Source: Setaria digitata
Lineage: Eukaryota > Nematoda > Chromadorea > Rhabditida > Setariidae
Length of the DNA: 64,000 nt
NCBI GenBank assembly: GCA_003640385.1
Contig: RCAB01000295.1
Coordinates: 1-64,000, forward strand
Reading direction: 5' to 3'
Positions within the stretch are counted from its first letter, which is position 1; the number at the start of each line of letters is the position of its first letter. The position numbers and the translations under genes were made by a program. The notes under the pieces were generated by a model. The model saw only the letters and a program-made list of their open reading frames with translations. It was not told where the DNA came from and did no database searches. Positions 1 to 14,000 of this stretch are shown here, in pieces.

Positions 1-214
1 ATATATATATCATAAATTAAAACGATGGATAATGGTAATTTGATGTCTACAAATTATCAAAACAGATAAACTTAAGTTGGCATGTCAAACTGATCAACAT
101 TCAGAGTTTTGGAAAATGGCAGATAAAGTAGTGATTGTAATTTGATATACCACATTTCGAAGAAATTTCATTTTATGAAAAATTTATATAATGGCTCTGA
201 ATCTAGGATGTACA

Positions 215-256
215 TATATATATATNAAATATATATATTTGTATATATATATATAC
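215..256. repeat. AT microsatellite with an unresolved base
   Basis: Alternating TA repeats are interrupted by a short AAATATATATATTTG segment and contain one N at 226, which suggests an assembly or length ambiguity. A shorter AT run opens the window at 1-10. Confidence 0.85.
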
Positions 257-3200
257 AAATTTTTATCCTTGAGAAAGAGAAAATTTGAAAAACACGGAAA
301 AAGTTTTTTTCCTATCAGTGAATAGAGTTGCTACGTCAATTAAACTAACTGGACCGATAAAACTGGATAAATGCCAAATCTCTCATTTTAAATGGCTAAT
401 TTTTCATTTGGTTAAGGAGGTAGATGTGACTGAAAAGTCAAAAAATCTAAATTTCGTCGGTTTAGTGATATGAGAATAGATCAGCAGTAATGCAATATGA
501 GACGTATAAATTTGTTTCAAGCCTTTCAATATCAATAAAGTTTGTCAAATTCGAATACAATAATTTTCATATATTCTTTCGAAATGATTTTGAAATTGTG
601 GACAAAGAGAATTTAAAATACAGTAGGGAAGAAGCTTCTATTTCTTAGAACGAAATATTTTATTATGAACTCAAACGAGAATCGGATCTCAAGATGGAAG
701 TAATTTATATGTGACAAACTGTTATTTAAAGAATGCACGAGAGACAGGAAAGGGAAAGCTTTCGAGAGACAGAACGTACAACTGTTACAAATTGCTGTAT
801 ACGCAACAGATTTACGGCATCTTCCGAATAATTGAAGTAAATTATATTGTAGTATTGGCAATATTAGCATAACTATCAGTGATAGTGGTAAGCGATCATC
901 CAAGTTGTAGTATTAGCATCCACCCTCCACCCGTCCACAACAGTTGTTGGGACAACTCTACGCGATCATGCTAGATGTATCCAATGCCCTGATCCTTTCA
1001 TCTAATCCAAACTACATCTTTCTATTAATTTATCACCTTTAATGAGTACACACACTGAATTATCGTCATCGTAATTGTTGATGTCATCGTAACAGCCGTT
1101 TGAAAATTTTCTCATTATTAAACATTAAATTTTAAAGCAGACAGCAATTTTTGCTCGCAATTAAAGAATTAATTTTCATCTCGCTACTTTTACACTTTTT
1201 ACAACAAAAAAAGTAGATTCAAACTTTGAAAAAAAAGATTCCTATCAACGAAAACTGCGCTACAAAAATGAAATGTAGGCATGCCATTTATTTCAGGAAA
1301 GTAGCAAGAGACCTAAGGTAACATCCTAGAGTTCGGTGGAAACTAATAAAGTAACATGTAGTAGTTCAGGAATTATCTCTCTAAAACTTAACGTTACATA
1401 CTCTCCGATGTGAAAAAATTTGAATCTAATCATAGTGAGAGTTGACATGCTATAAAAGATCATGTAGCTGTGACTGATCCTGGTGCTTCAAAATCTTCTA
1501 AGTTAAAAATGCAAAAGCAGTAAAAACTGAAACCTTGGCGGATGGAACAAAATGGAACTAGTTGACTATCCACAAAATGTCTAGCGATTCCGATTCTCAC
1601 GCCATCTGCAAACTCTATATATCATCAGTGATCGAACCAGCTGACACAATTTTAGCTTGTATACATTGCAGGACATTATGATATGCGACACTACGAGCGG
1701 GTGCTACTTTCTCATTTGCCACTCCTCCGAAATTTAAATTCGCAAAGCTAACTTCCTACTTACAGGATTTCTAGATAAGACTTGGGCGTATGGTTGACTA
1801 ATCAGATTAACTGAGGAATGAAGAAACGAAAAGTGCTTCTTTTCATCGAAATGGGCTAGATATGGGTAGCCAAAGAGACTTCCTTAGCTAACTTCTTCTA
1901 CCACCACTTTGATTGATGCACATTGTGTATCTCGCACAGTGAATGTCCCTCCAGCATCACCAGTACAACAACAAAATGCTTTCATTAGCAGTGTGCCGAA
2001 TGTGAAATGCGAAAAGAAGCACATTGGGCATTTGATGCTTATCAGTGGAATTCCTGTTGGATGCTCATTAGGACAGCGTGATTGGCTGATTTCAGGAAGA
2101 CAATGTATTTGATAATGGTGGAAATATTGAGGAAAAGAAGATATTTTGAATAAGTTGGAAGAATAGCCATTATCAGTTGTTCTAGTAGGCAGCAATAACA
2201 CTTGGAGGGAGAAGGGAGTCCTGGGTCGCGGGGAGGGGGGCAAGCAAGGGAGGAGAGACACGAGACCTCACTAGGGAGTACGATAACAACCTGTTTCCTA
2301 CCTGACCCTCTAATGCTCCCTGTGGCGCTCCACAAAGACTCAAATTAAGAATTATGGACTCAGAGCAAAAAATGGCCAATTTATTATGATGCGATCTGAA
2401 TGTAACTGATTTTAGAGGACAGCAAAGAGAAAATGATAATACTATTTGGATATCTCAAACATCCCGAACCAGCACAGTTATCCAGTTCCTTTTGAAATAT
2501 TCATTATTAATGAACTTAAACTAACCAGTCATAAGTTCGACCAGGTGATAACAATATCGGTATATCTGCTTTAGGAGACTACACTTCTATGTACTGTGAA
2601 TCAAATGGTGATGGAAAATAATATGCAGATGTGGTTATTACTTGATTTTGAAAAACTAGAAATGGTTTGTTCAACCATACGACTTTCCTATTCGATGATA
2701 TCTGCTGCACTTGACTAATTAGCTTAAATGAACCCTCGTGGTACGGTTGTTGAGTTTGCAAATATTGCCGTAATGTCAACGATTCAGATATTCCCTGTCT
2801 ACCAGATAGTCATATAGCAAATATCCAGAGAGTATCAAATATCGGTGAAGCAAACACAAACCAATATTCAATTCGACCATCACAGACACCTGAATTACTG
2901 ATAGTGACCATGAAGACAGCTTATCTAAGCGCTAAGTGATCTCGAAACCCCTGATTCACAAAACTTTTAGAAAATAGAACTGTTAAATTCACTATAGATG
3001 CTTCTCTAGAAGTACTGGTTTTTAAACTAAATGGAAGCTAATTTTACAAAAACATATTTCGATTTTGCTTAATCGGGTACAAAGTTTACAAAGAGTTTCG
3101 ACTTTCGCTTACTAGCGTAATTTACTTATAATTCATGTTAAACTTACTAGCTAGTGATTATAGAAAAGAAAAAAAGAAACAATACCACTTTGAAACTTGA

Positions 3201-4380
3201 TAGCACTCACTTTAGTAACAGCTCATATGATTACGCAACTCGTTATCAACTGATCGCTCATCAAGTCCATAATCACTTAAGAAGAATTACTTTTGTAGTT
3301 TCAACAGAGAACCTCTCACGAAAATATGTGACAACAGCCAAGTTTTTTATTTTGCTTCTTTAAAGTAAGAAGTGAAGCAAAGTGTAGATAAGTATAATAA
3401 TTAATTACAGCAATGATAGTAATGGTTATTAACCCAATTATATGATCTGCTGCTCCATAAGTTAGTTGAAGATATGTTTGTCAAAAGGATTTGAAAATAA
3501 ACAAAATCAGCAGTATTCAATAGTATTCTCTAACATTTAATTATTATGTCCACCAAAACTAATTATTTTCTCAATAAATCTAAAATTTAATAAATGAAAT
3601 AAAAGTTAGCATTTAAGCCCAGAATAGTTTCTGTTTCGTAGACTGCAGTAAGGTGATATTCTAATATTATTAGGAATCATTGATCATGAAAAATGGACAA
3701 AGAAGGAAGAAAAACATGAAAACAAATTAATAAGGAAATTTCAATAGCAAACTTTCACCAAAATCGAAAACAGGTTTTTAACCAGAAAATTTTTAATAAT
3801 GATAAAGAACGGTATTCTGTAGGTCCCAGATATTTTATAAGGAATAATAATGATGTGAATGACCACTACTGTCGTCATTACATTTAATTCATTTTGAACT
3901 ACAGTTTTAAACAAATAGCAATAATTACTACTATACTAACTAGAACCATGACGATTTTTTACCACCTTGCTTTTACCATTATTATTTCAAAACTAAGAAA
4001 AAAACTCCAAAAATTGAAATAGGTAAACGAAGTTACCTGGGAGCTAGACTTGTTATCGGATTCTTTCGTACTTAAGGGTATGAATTAACAAACATAGGAA
4101 TAACAAACATAGGTCATAGGAATCCCAAAAAAGCTTTCAAAATAGTGCGTAGAAACTTTCGCCGAATCGTATGACTGATATATATCATAAGCTCTTTCAA
4201 ATGAATAGTTTTTTTTTATGATATGAGCAACTGCCATTAAAGAAATGCCGGAGAAAGCCTAAGCTAATTGGGGTATAAGAATTTGTTTCGATTTCAAAAT
4301 TCCCAATTTGATAGATATAATTAATATGGGACAGATATTTTCGAAACTGAAACAGAGGTAAAATAATAAATGTTGCCTAG

Positions 4381-4408
<28 letters not shown>
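4381..4408. repeat. A28 homopolymer
   Basis: An uninterrupted run of 28 A. Similar runs occur at 11835-11854 (A20), 58759-58779 (A21) and, as T, at 27325-27345. They have no adjacent coding sequence suggesting a processed pseudogene. Confidence 0.9.
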
Positions 4409-4411
<3 letters not shown>

Positions 4412-7400
4412 TTTTCATAAATGAAAATGGAAAGCTACTGATACTGTTGATGGAACAGAAACGAACAACAAGAAGAAAAAAATTCTATCGTCCTTGAAAC
4501 TGTTTCTGCAGTGATGCTGTAGGGAGGGGACGATAGCCTTAACGTCATCAGCACATTGTCATGCACATTTCAACTTTTCTCCAAAATGAAAATGAACTTA
4601 ACGACTGGAAAAATATTGAAAATTCAGCAAATTTAATCAGCATTAGTTAGCAATGGATCAAAGCGATGCTAATAATTTTGCTCTGTTTCTTTTTTGAAAA
4701 AGAACTAAGATAAAAGAGCAAGCAACGGCACTTAAGGTTTAATTTCTTTTAGCCCGGAACTTAATGCATATCTCTATGTCGGGAGGGCCAACACATCGGG
4801 GATACTACGTAATCCAAGCCGAACCACTAACTCATTTGCAAGTTTTACGTTTATCAATCTTTTCAGCAGATAGTCGGGAGCTATCTTTTTCGCCAATATA
4901 TCAATAAACAGTAGTTTGACATTACAAACGTCTGTAATCAGTAGAAAAGCGTCAGTTAAAATCTGCCAATGATCTTTCACGTATCACTACTGTTTTCCAC
5001 CAACAAGAAAAGTATTTCAGTCCGAATTTGCATGCGAATTGTTTCAACAGATGTAATTATAAGGGAGTAACAATTTCATATATAATTATTCTTTTTCGGA
5101 CTTCTTTTTTCAACTTCGACTTCACTGCTTTTTCTTTTCTAAAAGGTCGAAAATTGAATTCCAATTTTCGACCCATTTTAATCTTTTTCACTGTCAAAAT
5201 TATTGAAACAAAAAATGATGCTTATGGAAAATGCAAAATCTCAATTTACAGAATCCCCAAAGAAAACTACGTAAAGAGTAATGGAATTAGGCTTAAAGCA
5301 ATGCGTGCTGATAGGTGAAATCCATCAATACCAGAATAAAGATTTTTTTAACTGAAAAAAAAAAAATGATGTGAAAGGGCAAGAGATTGTTGCAAATGTT
5401 CAAAAAAAAATTTCGAGAAAAGAACAAGGGACCAAAAAAGGAAAAAAGGCAAGGGACGCTGAAGCATAAGTAGTAAGTAATGGGAAATAGCAATAAGATA
5501 AAATAATGCATGAAAAGAAAATGCCGATTTGTTTAGCATTTGCCAACTAATAAACGACATCTCGCTAATTGGGGTCATTTCTACACATTGTCTTTGATGA
5601 GACCGCTCACACCTTTCTAGGTAAGAAGATCTAATCGGATACCCAGAGCTGTTAGCTTTATCCCCAATTAACCTTATGTGATTATTGACCGTATTTCAAG
5701 TTAAAAGTCATCATGGTAAGTGATTAATGATTTGACTTTTTATACAGTTATCCTAAAAATTTCTCGCTAGGAGAAACTTTTCACTCACCCTTACATAACA
5801 GAATATCCTTAACCAAAAAAATTAAATAAACGAAAACAAAATAGGACCACCGAAATTCCAGGACAGATCATTGGAAAATGAAAACTCAATAACTGATGTG
5901 CTATGAACCGAAATTTATTTTAAAAGTGGAAAATTATAATGATAAAAATTAATTTTATTGGAAGTTAGAATAATGATGGTGAAAAGAAGATACAACAAGC
6001 ATTTGATTGATATGACTTGAATAGCAATTAGCAAAATTTACTTGAAGGTCAATGTGCTTACGAATATTTCTCTTAAATTTCTCTTCATCGCACTCTTTTC
6101 CTTGCTGACTGCACTCTTTTATTTTCATTTAGATTCTGTTCACCTTCACAGTTTACAGCTAGAAATATTCATATTTTCAGTATTTCATGGAATTCGTTAT
6201 GGTGACAAATTTTCACTTGAGTTTCAATTCTAAAAAATTCATAGCTTCAGCTCACTTCCGTTAATTAGTCTCGTCGCTAAGTTGAGAAAGAATAGAAAAA
6301 TTACAGCTGAGCCAGAACTTTTAATATCAGCACAATTCCTATCTTATTTTGATGTAGGATAAGCAGGAACAGAATCCGAATCCACTCTCTGATTCTGTTT
6401 TCTTTCAAACAAGCCCTTGCAATAATAACTGCATGCTATTTTAGACTGACAAAGTGTCAACAAATCAACGGTAATAAAAAATTTTCCGTTCCATAAAATA
6501 AGAAGTAGAAATATCGTTCCTTATGAATTATATCTGCTCCAAGATGAAACTTACATTGCAAAATACTTTTTCCAATTAATAAATTATTTTAAAGATGGGC
6601 TTTATACGTTAATATGATGTTAATGAATGCGCAAGACATTATTAGATCGAAGGGAAGAGAAGGATGCCAGCTGGATCGATAGCAAAAGGATTAATGATAC
6701 CTCAGCTGAACAAATCTAACCAAGCAGTAATTTTTTTTTTAGTAGGAAAAAGGGCATGAACGCTGTAAGTAGAAAGACTGTTCAGAATTCTAAGAATTTA
6801 ATCTTTCAAATGTAAAATTCAAAACACTTATAATTCAGATTGGTGCATATGATAAGGTCAAGACAGGATAAGATGAGAGAAATAAGTGAAGAAAAGGCAG
6901 ATTTTAGAAAAGGTGAAATAATTCAGGAACAAAAAAAGGACAAGCAGGAATGATGAATGGTGCCGAAGGTCATGGGTCAGGAAATAAATTGCTAGGTTTT
7001 AATGAATGCAATGGGAAAGACATAGTTGATGGACAATAGGATATTGAAATTGAAGGGTACAGGCAAGAAGGCTGCGCTATTACTACAGTTGTAGACAGGT
7101 AGACAGGTGGGAGGGCGACTTCAAAGCGCCACACCCCGAAATGCCAACAGCGAATTGCAAGTGACAACGCATTGTGACCATCGAAATGAACTGAAATGAA
7201 AAGACAGGAGGCAGTCATTGATGTTAATGGTGCTGAAGGGGTCGGGAAACACAGTCATTCGTGGACACCAAGCGAGCTCTAAAGTGTCATTTCTGAGATA
7301 GTACTTCAGGATTCCAGAAAATCTCAGCCAACTGGTATTACAGTTTAATCAAGATAGTATCAATTTTCGGGTCTAGTGGTATGTTAAACAATCCTCCTGA

Positions 7401-9439
7401 AACTGATAACCGCTTTTAATCTGCATTCGCAATAAATAAACTTTGTTCACAAATATCATTATGTGATAGATAAACTTTACTCAGATGATTCAAGTTTTTC
7501 TATAATTCATAATTTATTGTATTATAATTATTTCAAATATTATGAAATTTGCTTAAATCCATGCATCAAAAAACCTATCATTTAGTATTTAGACAATTTA
7601 TAAAACAAACATTCTATTCAATGCCTTTCAACTTGATCTACGCAGAACTTTTTTTTTAATAATGGAAAGCTTACAGATTAAAACCAATTCATATTTATTT
7701 GAATGGAATCTTTTTTTTGGATATATAGTAGTGGATGAATATGTGGGAAGCAACACACTGATTGCATACATTCCAACAGTGTTTCTCAATCGAATTATTA
7801 ATTAAACTGAAATGCTAATCTTTCTCCAAGACCCATGATAGTTTAATTAATTTCATAATAAATGGTTATTGGATGCTGAAAATTTAATTAAAATCTAACA
7901 ATCAACTGGATAAATTAATGATCAACTCCATCAATTCTAAAGCAACTATTTGTTGTGTTTAAACATAAGAATTATCAGATTCTTGTGATGCACCAATCAT
8001 TAAATATCATGTGACGAAGTGAACTCTTTCAAATTTAATACAACAACTTTTTGACTTCCTTGAACCCTATTGAACAAGTTCAGCAACATATTCAAACTGT
8101 TTAACAGTAGCATTTCTATGTTCCGGACATTTCAAAAAGATTTTCTCGGAAATTACTATGTGTAATTTTAATTAAAATCTATTTTGCATATTGCTTATTG
8201 GACATTTCAAGTAACATATTCTCCAAAAACTGTTAAAATTGTCGTTGAGACGAAAAATTGAATGGAAGATCATTAAATCATTATTGCTTGGACATTTTAG
8301 GAACATGTTTACCACGTATCAGTAGTGCTTGTTTGCTTAACTGAATCAATTAAAAATGTACTGCAATACACACCAGTAGAACGTAGAAATTGTTTGATAA
8401 ATGGTGTTCTAACTACAAAAACCAGTTCAACTACTGCCAATAAGTCTAGCAATCAACTTCTCATTTTTAAGAACATCTTGCTGTAATATGATATTTCAAT
8501 CAAAATTTCTGATGCTGTTCATTATGAGTATCCTAAGATTGAAAAGATATTCAAGCTATTCTTTTTAATATTAATAAATCTTTATGATTTATAATATTTG
8601 GATAAGGAAAAAACGAATTTTTTTTTTTCAGTTTACAACATATGATATAATATCTATCCACATAAACCGTTGCAACTTGGCGATATTTTTCAAACTAGCC
8701 TTAAAGAATTGATGATGGTGGTAATTCAGTTCAAAAAGACGTTCGAAGTTATTTTTTAAATTATTAACATTTTACTGTTCGTATTAATGTTATCATCAAT
8801 ATTACTATTGTCTTTACAAGCATTATCATAATCATCAATAAATAAATCACTCATTTACTTAATCAATCAAAAATAATGTGACTGAAAGGGATACTGATGG
8901 AATTCGGTTAAAAAAAAGGAAAAAAAAAAAAAAAACAGGAATTAGTAATATAACTATTTTGCAACAGGAAAGGATGGGATCCTCCTGATTTCTTTGTCTT
9001 TAAAATGATCTTTTTTCTTTTTGAAAAAATATTTAGAAGTCTCATTCAGAGACATAAATGTCATTATAAAATTGTAGGCGATGCATTATATGTCATTAGG
9101 CAACATATGAAAGTAAGAAATCAGATGAAAAAAGGAAAAAAATTAAAGAAACTAAGGAATTTTTCTTTTCTTTTCCAAAATTCGAACAATGTTATCATGT
9201 ACCTAAAACGTTTCAAAGTGCTTTTTTAAGATTCTACTTGAAATGTGAGTTGCCATTCACATCCTTACTCTTTTTGACAACATCGCCTCAGCACCAATAA
9301 ACACCTCCTTTATACCTTGTTCTAACAGTTCGTCTTTGTGATTGATATCATGCCTAAATTGAATTGACGATTAACCTGGGCTACCAACTTTTCTTAACAA
9401 ATAATTTTGTACCTTAACCCAACCTATTTTTGTTTACAG

Positions 9440-9603
9440 TTGCTGGATGTGTTGTTGCGTATTATTCAAACATTTATCAGCCGATAAGAGAAGTGAAATT
9501 TGAAATGTTTTTACGAATTGAACCATTGCCTCATTACAGAAGTTTCAGTTGGAATCGCACAATACTAAAGTCGCATCCAAATATGTACTTTTACATTGTC
9601 TGA
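9440..9603 (+). CDS. possible terminal exon, unknown protein
   Basis: After a strong acceptor (TTTTTGTTTACAG, ending at 9439) the frame beginning with two bases and then codon 9442 stays open for 53 codons to TGA at 9601-9603. It opens with a small hydrophobic stretch (AGCVVAYY), and then reads YQPIREVKFEMFLRIEPLP and a C-terminus ending MYFYIV. The composition looks like real protein rather than AT-driven noise. I could not find an upstream exon or recognise a family. A second frame is also open for about 20 codons. Treat this as a candidate only. Confidence 0.3.
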
Positions 9604-10874
9604 AATAATGCTCGGAATTATTTGAATTTCAATTGTACAACGAATTTATCTCATTGCACTTTTGACTAAAACCGTTTAGATTTTGTTCAGATCAAAGATA
9701 CTTGCTGAATAAAATAGTTTCAACAATCCCAGCTGGATATGATTATTCTTATTCTCCCAAAACTTGATAATTTGGAAAAATATAATAGACTTGCAATATA
9801 AATGAGAATTAAGTTAGTCGAAGACGCAATGAATACTCACTGATGCCAAAAGCATAATTTGTTCTTAGTATTAGATAATCATTAGAAAGGTCTAATTTTC
9901 CTTTTTCTTTTTTATTTTAAAAGTCAGCAATCAAAATTTTAGAATGTTGAAAAATCTGCAAATGAAATTAAAACATTTAATAGATAAAATAACTTCAAAG
10001 CAGTACTGTCTGTATCATACAATATTGTAGAAGTAGACTCTGCGCAGAAGCAGAAAATTAATTCTTAAGTAACATAAATTGCTAATCAATATGAAAGCAA
10101 AAAAATAATTATACTTAAATTCAAAATTGGTTGATAATGGAGGAGACAAAATCATAATCTTAAACATAAGTTTTCAACGGTGTGGATAACCAAAATGGTA
10201 CGAAAATGCTGTGCCGGAGCTAAAAGGATAATTGCCAATGAAGGGCTAACAGGCAGCAATAATGAATCCTGAGGAAACGGAATATTAGTGGCAAAAACCT
10301 GACAACAAATAAATGATGTTACTGTATGATCCTGGCAACCGCATTCCTTTCTACTGAGGTATGATAATTATATTTAAACAATTTTGCGATTATATTGTTT
10401 TTTTTTTTTAAGATTTAACAATTTTGGGTTGGATTGATTATATGAACCAAGAATACATATGCAAGCGAGAACACCTGGTATATTAATTTTTGGTAATTAA
10501 ACAGTTTGTTTTTTAAATATTGTTTCATTGATGCAATTTGATATCTAAGCATGCTTAAAATTACTAAGTTTCTTTCATTTATCAACAAAATTGCAAGATT
10601 TATTTGCTAATTTGTATTAACAATGTGCTGTTAAATTAAATATTTTATTTGCTGCAAAATGAAATCACTTTTCGAAATAATTCTATGTGACGTCACAATA
10701 GAGAACTCACTTATCGCGTTCATTTGAAAATAAATTTATCTTTTTTTTTTGGATAAACTACTTGAAAGCTTTATCGGATTAAAGTTTACCACCAGTAAAA
10801 TCCTTAAGCACAACAAATTATTCCACTACTATTATTAATGGCATGCTAAGTCTTCATCCAACTCTTTCTTTCAG

Positions 10875-11007
10875 AAATATTTTTGCTAGATATCGGTTTT
10901 CAGTGGGTGACTACGCTCTAGATGTAACACTCAAAAAACTTGTCTCTTATAAAGTTGTCTCATCATTTTCCAATCTGAAATCGACTAAGATCACCGAAAC
11001 TATATAA
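10875..11007 (+). CDS. possible terminal exon, unknown protein
   Basis: A pyrimidine-rich acceptor (CTCTTTCTTTCAG, ending at 10874) is followed by one base and then a 43-codon open frame to TAA at 11005-11007. Segments include RYRFSVGDYALDVTLKKLV and SNLKSTKITETI. The residue mix is protein-like, but the length is within what chance allows in this window. No upstream exon or family was identified. It cannot be in the same transcript as the candidate at 9440-9603 without alternative splicing, because both end in a stop. Confidence 0.25.
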
Positions 11008-14000
11008 TCAAATGCGACAAACTTATAAGAAGCTTTATAAATGGTTAAGTTAAAATGTAAATAGACGCAAATGAGAATAAAAAACCAATTTTAACATAAA
11101 TTATTGTAAAATTTGTTATTGTATAGTTGGTGAGCGTGCCAAAAAAAGAAAACTCTGCAAAATGCAAAAATTTTTTCAAAATAACATTATGGCTAGCTAA
11201 AATTTGCAGAAACAAAATTTCATTGCAAAGAAAAAAGTCCCAAAAATTTTCGTAGTGGCTAGCAAATTATCACGAATCTCCTATGGCATTCATTCTTCTT
11301 AATTCAGAGCACTTTCATTACAATGTGGATATAAATAGTACTGACAGTTAATTTGTAATTCTCGAGCAAGTCAAAAAAATATTTTCCCAAGTCCAAAAAA
11401 CTGATTTGCCAACCATGAAGTACTTTAAAATTTCAAATTTGCAATATTTTGCAGTTAAAATTTTATTTTTCTTATCAACAAAATTATGCAAATGACTTTT
11501 TTTTTCCATTCGAATCACGCATTCTCATAAGAATCTAAATGATGGTTATATATTAACCTATCATATCCTGCAGTGTTTATTTAGAAAATTTTGTTTTTAG
11601 GTAATTGTATTTTTAAACTTTAATTTACTAAGAATATTCAGTTCGCCTGTGAACGCTTTTCACTAATGTACTTATAATTCAGTCAACTTCGTTCTCAGGT
11701 TTCAAACTATTTTTAGGTAGTTACATTCATTAAAGCAACGAAATTTTTAACTGATAAGGTATCAGGTCAACAGTTTGACAATAACAATGAGTTTTACTAC
11801 AATTGCAAAAAAATGGCTTTTTATGAATTTTATTAAAAAAAAAAAAAAAAAAAAGTGGGATAAAGAAGAAAAAGTTTATAAGTGAATGGAACAACTCGTA
11901 GCAGCTGGTTATAGCACCAAAAAATTCGATAATTGGTCTGATTCGGAGCGTCTGAAGATTTTGCTTCAGATTTCACTACATAATGTTAGTAGAAGATATC
12001 GGTGCTATTACCACTTTAGGAGTATTGCTACCAGTTACTATTAATTAAGACTATTAAGCAACTGCTAGCGCAATTACAAATTGAGTCAAATAAAATATGT
12101 AAAATGAGCAGGAGAAGTCGAAAGTTTTCGAAAATTACTTAATATTATTAAAAGTTGATAGGATAGATTAAACAAGCACATTGATCATAAGCATTTGAAA
12201 TTGAATCAGCACTTACAGTTAAGAGAATTTCAGAAACTCAAGTGTCAAGAAAAAAATATTCTTCTAATAATCTGCAGGATGAGAGATTATTTTAAATCGA
12301 ATAAAATTTAAGCTTCATTAATGAGAAGCAATACCGAAGTGACACAATTAATTTTGCATACTATGGAGCATTGAAACCGTCATGAATTCAAACTTCGAAT
12401 TTTTCACTGCACATTTGTTATCTTTTGGAAGATCTGTGCTACTTCTGGTGGGTATGCAAGGCATATATGGAAGGACATTTACTGTTCCGTTCTCGCCCGA
12501 GTACGCCACGCATTTCCCGGAACTGACACTTCATTTATCTCATACTAAGCAGTCTTGAGAATTTTAGATCAATCTCTATCCTCTAGGGATCGGTTTTCTA
12601 TCTCAGTCTTTCTTTTAAAGCTTAGCCAAGTATTTTTTTTCTTGAGGATATCCAAAGCTGCCCAACATGTTCCTTCAGCCAAACAATATCTTGACATCAT
12701 TTATATCGGATACAAATAAGAACTCGAAAACAAAATTTTTAACCCAGCAGAACAAGAAGTGGCAGTAGATAAATTACAAAATAATTATTCATTGAGATGA
12801 AGTGAATATATTTGAAAATAATGGAAAAAACGGTGACTGACAATTTTTAACACAGCGTTTACCTTTAAACTTTAACATAAAATCATTTGTTAACTCAACT
12901 TTCAATGAAAAAAAAAAAAAAATGAATTAGAGATAATGAAATTAGATGTTATTGCAGCTCACTTATTTACAAACATTCTATATTTGAAAATATTAAAGTA
13001 ACTGCAATGAGATGCGATCATTATTATCTTAATTATACAAGCAAAGCGTGCTCATAAGTTCTACATTTCTATTGCATTTACCATTACAATTTCCTTTAAA
13101 AAAAAATGGACAAAAATATGTGCCGCTTGTTATTAAAAGTCATCTACGAAATATAAATCATAAATAATAGTTTGAAAATCTACTTCCAGACAATAAATTG
13201 GGTCATCTCTAAAGAGGTAATGTGCGACAGAAATCCCCTATTTCCACTCAGTAATGTTTCAAATAAATGTTGTTTGCGATAGATGTATTTCAAAATTTTA
13301 TATCTTTAGATTAATCATAGCTAGTGAGATGAATTGACGGATAAGACTCTTTTTGATGCCTATTATGGACAAGTGCTTCTGTGAGCGCAACTGTATAGTA
13401 ATATGTCAATGGATCGAGACGATTCGATGGGTAACTGACTCCTAAAATAATGTTCAAAGTTCGATTTTTTTCAATTTTTCTCAAGTTTTCCCGTTCTGAA
13501 GTGGAAGAAAGCGCTCGTCAAAAGTATTCCGCAGGCAGCAAGAGGAAATCATACTTTTAATAAGGAATCTTATTATAAAAAGCCAAAGACAACAAAATGA
13601 CACACCTTCGTCTAAAAATGAAACTTTTTCAGCATGATTTTATTTCGATAACTCAGCTCAGTTGTATGCTTAACGTATTTGTGACATCATAGCTATACTT
13701 TCTTTAATTATTTATGATAATTTTGTTAACAGTACACTGGACAGGATATCACAGCTCATCGAGAACTTGTAACACTACTAAGGAAACTAACTCTATCATT
13801 TCAAATTTTTCAAAGCTGTGATCTATTCAAAAATTAGGCACAGTACAACAATCAGCCTAATAATATGAAGCTACTCTGGCTGTAATTCGTTCGAAAAGTT
13901 TGTTTCTGAAGTTGGCAATAAAGCAACAGTCATCAGAGCATTATTATAATTACAACTACTATGGGGCAATGTCTGTTTCAAAAATTTGCACACAATAGGA

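Larger units (their letters stand above)
1..9439. other. gene-poor AT-rich segment
   Basis: I find no gene here that I can support. The left edge and about 215-255 are AT dinucleotide repeats, with one undetermined base (N) at 226. A run of 28 A lies at 4381-4408. Small GC-richer patches occur near 2190-2330 and 7080-7180 but hold no convincing exon. Open frames of 60-125 codons (for example 1884-2261 minus, 5028-5318 plus, 4774-4980 minus) lack family resemblance and paired splice sites. Confidence 0.6.

Noticed and set aside
1296..1316. 21-base segment with perfect acceptor and donor (ATTTATTTCAG / AAG|GTAACA)
   Set aside because: Too short to judge and with no neighbouring exon in this region. 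Such pairs arise by chance.
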